A stretch of 13,684 nucleotides of DNA, from positions 1 to 13,684 of the forward strand of contig DAINRU010000043.1 of assembly GCA_036741695.1 (NCBI GenBank), read 5' to 3'. Below, piece after piece: positions 12,967 to 13,684 of this stretch. The notes beneath the pieces are model-generated. The model searched no databases and was not told the origin of the DNA. It was given only the letters and a program-made list of their open reading frames with translations. The position numbers were made by a program, and so were the translations under genes. The stretch is from JAFANK01 sp036741695. GTDB lineage: Bacteria; Vulcanimicrobiota; Vulcanimicrobiia; Eremiobacterales; Eremiobacteraceae. Each line of letters starts with the position of its first letter. Positions within the stretch are counted from its first letter, which is position 1.

Positions 12967-13684
12967 TTATCTCGCCACGGAGCGGACCTGACGGTCGCCG
13001 GCCGCGCTGACGTGGCGTTTGACGGCTGTCTCGATCTCGATGGGGCGGAAGGGCCGGCCGTCGTACTTGCGCACCGGGTGCATGTGCGCCAGCGGTCCGG
13101 TCACGTAGCGGATGAGCCGCTCCAGCTGACCCGTGATGTTGTGCTCGACGACGAAGACCTGCGACGCGCTGCGGATGAAGTCGCGCACCTCATCTTCGGG
13201 GAACGGCCACAGCGTGCGCAGCTGCAAAAAGCGCGTGGCTAGACCCTGGGCAGCGAGGCGGTCTTGCGCCTCGGCGATCGGCCCGCGATTGGAACCATAG
13301 CCGATGAAAGCGATCGTCGCCGCGGGGTCGCCCAGCAGGTTCGCCCTGGGAAGCTCGGGGCGCATCGCCTCGAGCTTGTGCATGCGCTTCTCCATCATGC
13401 GCGCGCGGTTCGCGGCGTTCTCGGTGATGACGCCTTCGTCGCTGTGCTCAGACCCGGGGGCGAGATGCATGCCGCCTTCGACCCCTGGGATGGTCCGCGG
13501 CGAGACGCCGTCCTCGCTGAACGCGAAGCGCTTGTACTCGCCAAAGGTGACGCCAGAGCGCACGAGCTTACCGCGGTCGACGCTCACCGCGCCGAGCTCG
13601 AGGCGCGGGATCGTCTCCTTGCTCTGGCATAGCGCCTGTTCGGAGAGCACGAAGACCGGCAGCTGGTATCGCTCCGCCAGATTG
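12967..13684 (-). CDS. korA: 2-oxoacid:ferredoxin oxidoreductase, alpha subunit, C-terminal part (runs off the window)
   Basis: The last 238 codons of the alpha subunit; the frame is open to the window edge, so the real start lies outside. Visible landmarks: YQLPVFVLSEQALCQSKET near the cut, where domain I/II of the alpha chain ends; then GSEHSDEGVITENAANRARMMEKRMHKLE, the hallmark 'H-D-x-G-x-x-(T/S)-E' plus Arg-rich helix of KorA-type subunits; then a Rossmann-like third domain, IAFIGYGSNRGPIAEAQDRL, with FLQLRTLWPFPEDEV and VFVVEHNITGQLERLIRYV. The family often fuses the gamma domain to the alpha N-terminus; that part is not in the window. It is co-transcribed with the beta subunit. The nearest neighbours are unrelated hydrolases, so this is probably a housekeeping unit next to the accessory cluster. 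Confidence 0.92.
   Translation of the reverse strand, partial: NLAERYQLPVFVLSEQALCQSKETIPRLELGAVSVDRGKLVRSGVTFGEYKRFAFSEDGVSPRTIPGVEGGMHLAPGSEHSDEGVITENAANRARMMEKRMHKLEAMRPELPRANLLGDPAATIAFIGYGSNRGPIAEAQDRLAAQGLATRFLQLRTLWPFPEDEVRDFIRSASQVFVVEHNITGQLERLIRYVTGPLAHMHPVRKYDGRPFRPIEIETAVKRHVSAAGDRQVRSVAR

Overview
The window is GC-rich DNA from a diderm bacterium. It encodes a TonB-dependent receptor, an RND efflux pair and several signal-peptide-bearing hydrolases, so an outer membrane and periplasm are expected. The GC-rich coding style, a TonB receptor with an N-terminal carboxypeptidase-regulatory-like domain, the KorAB-type oxidoreductase and apparently leaderless or short-leader promoters would fit an uncultured lineage such as Candidatus Eremiobacterota. 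That placement is a guess and nothing here proves it. All genes except one (the response regulator) lie on the minus strand. I see no rRNA, tRNA, CRISPR array, insertion sequence or phage gene.

Layout on the minus strand, right to left. (1) 12083-13684: two subunits of a 2-oxoacid:ferredoxin oxidoreductase (KorA-like, cut by the window edge, then KorB-like), ending in a GC-rich hairpin. (2) 7803-11964: a likely three-gene operon of exported hydrolases: a double-motif aspartyl protease with a PDZ domain, an alpha/beta-hydrolase esterase and a serine beta-lactamase-fold hydrolase. (3) 5127-7731: a two-component system split around a small gene: a sensor kinase (minus), a STAS-like protein (minus) and an OmpR/PhoB-type response regulator (plus, convergent). 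(4) 1-4947: a 1136-residue TonB-dependent receptor with an unusual duplicated C-terminal module, a lipoprotein periplasmic adaptor, and the first 69 codons of an RND permease.

The most interesting signal is regulatory. Upstream of the response regulator, the receptor, the adaptor and the STAS-like gene I can align two 7-bp half-sites (typically TTCTCAG on the coding strand, some copies degenerate) at 11-bp spacing, then exactly 10 bp, then a TATACT or TAGACT -10 hexamer. A perfect pair also lies upstream of the sensor kinase. This is the layout expected of PhoB/OmpR-type activator boxes. It suggests that the two-component system controls itself, the STAS-like protein, the receptor and the efflux pump as one local regulon. 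The hydrolase operon and korAB show no such box.

A second point of interest is the receptor's C-terminus. A Pro/Gly-rich linker follows the last beta-strand and leads to two diverged copies of a roughly 105-120-residue module, each with a cysteine pair, which I do not recognise.
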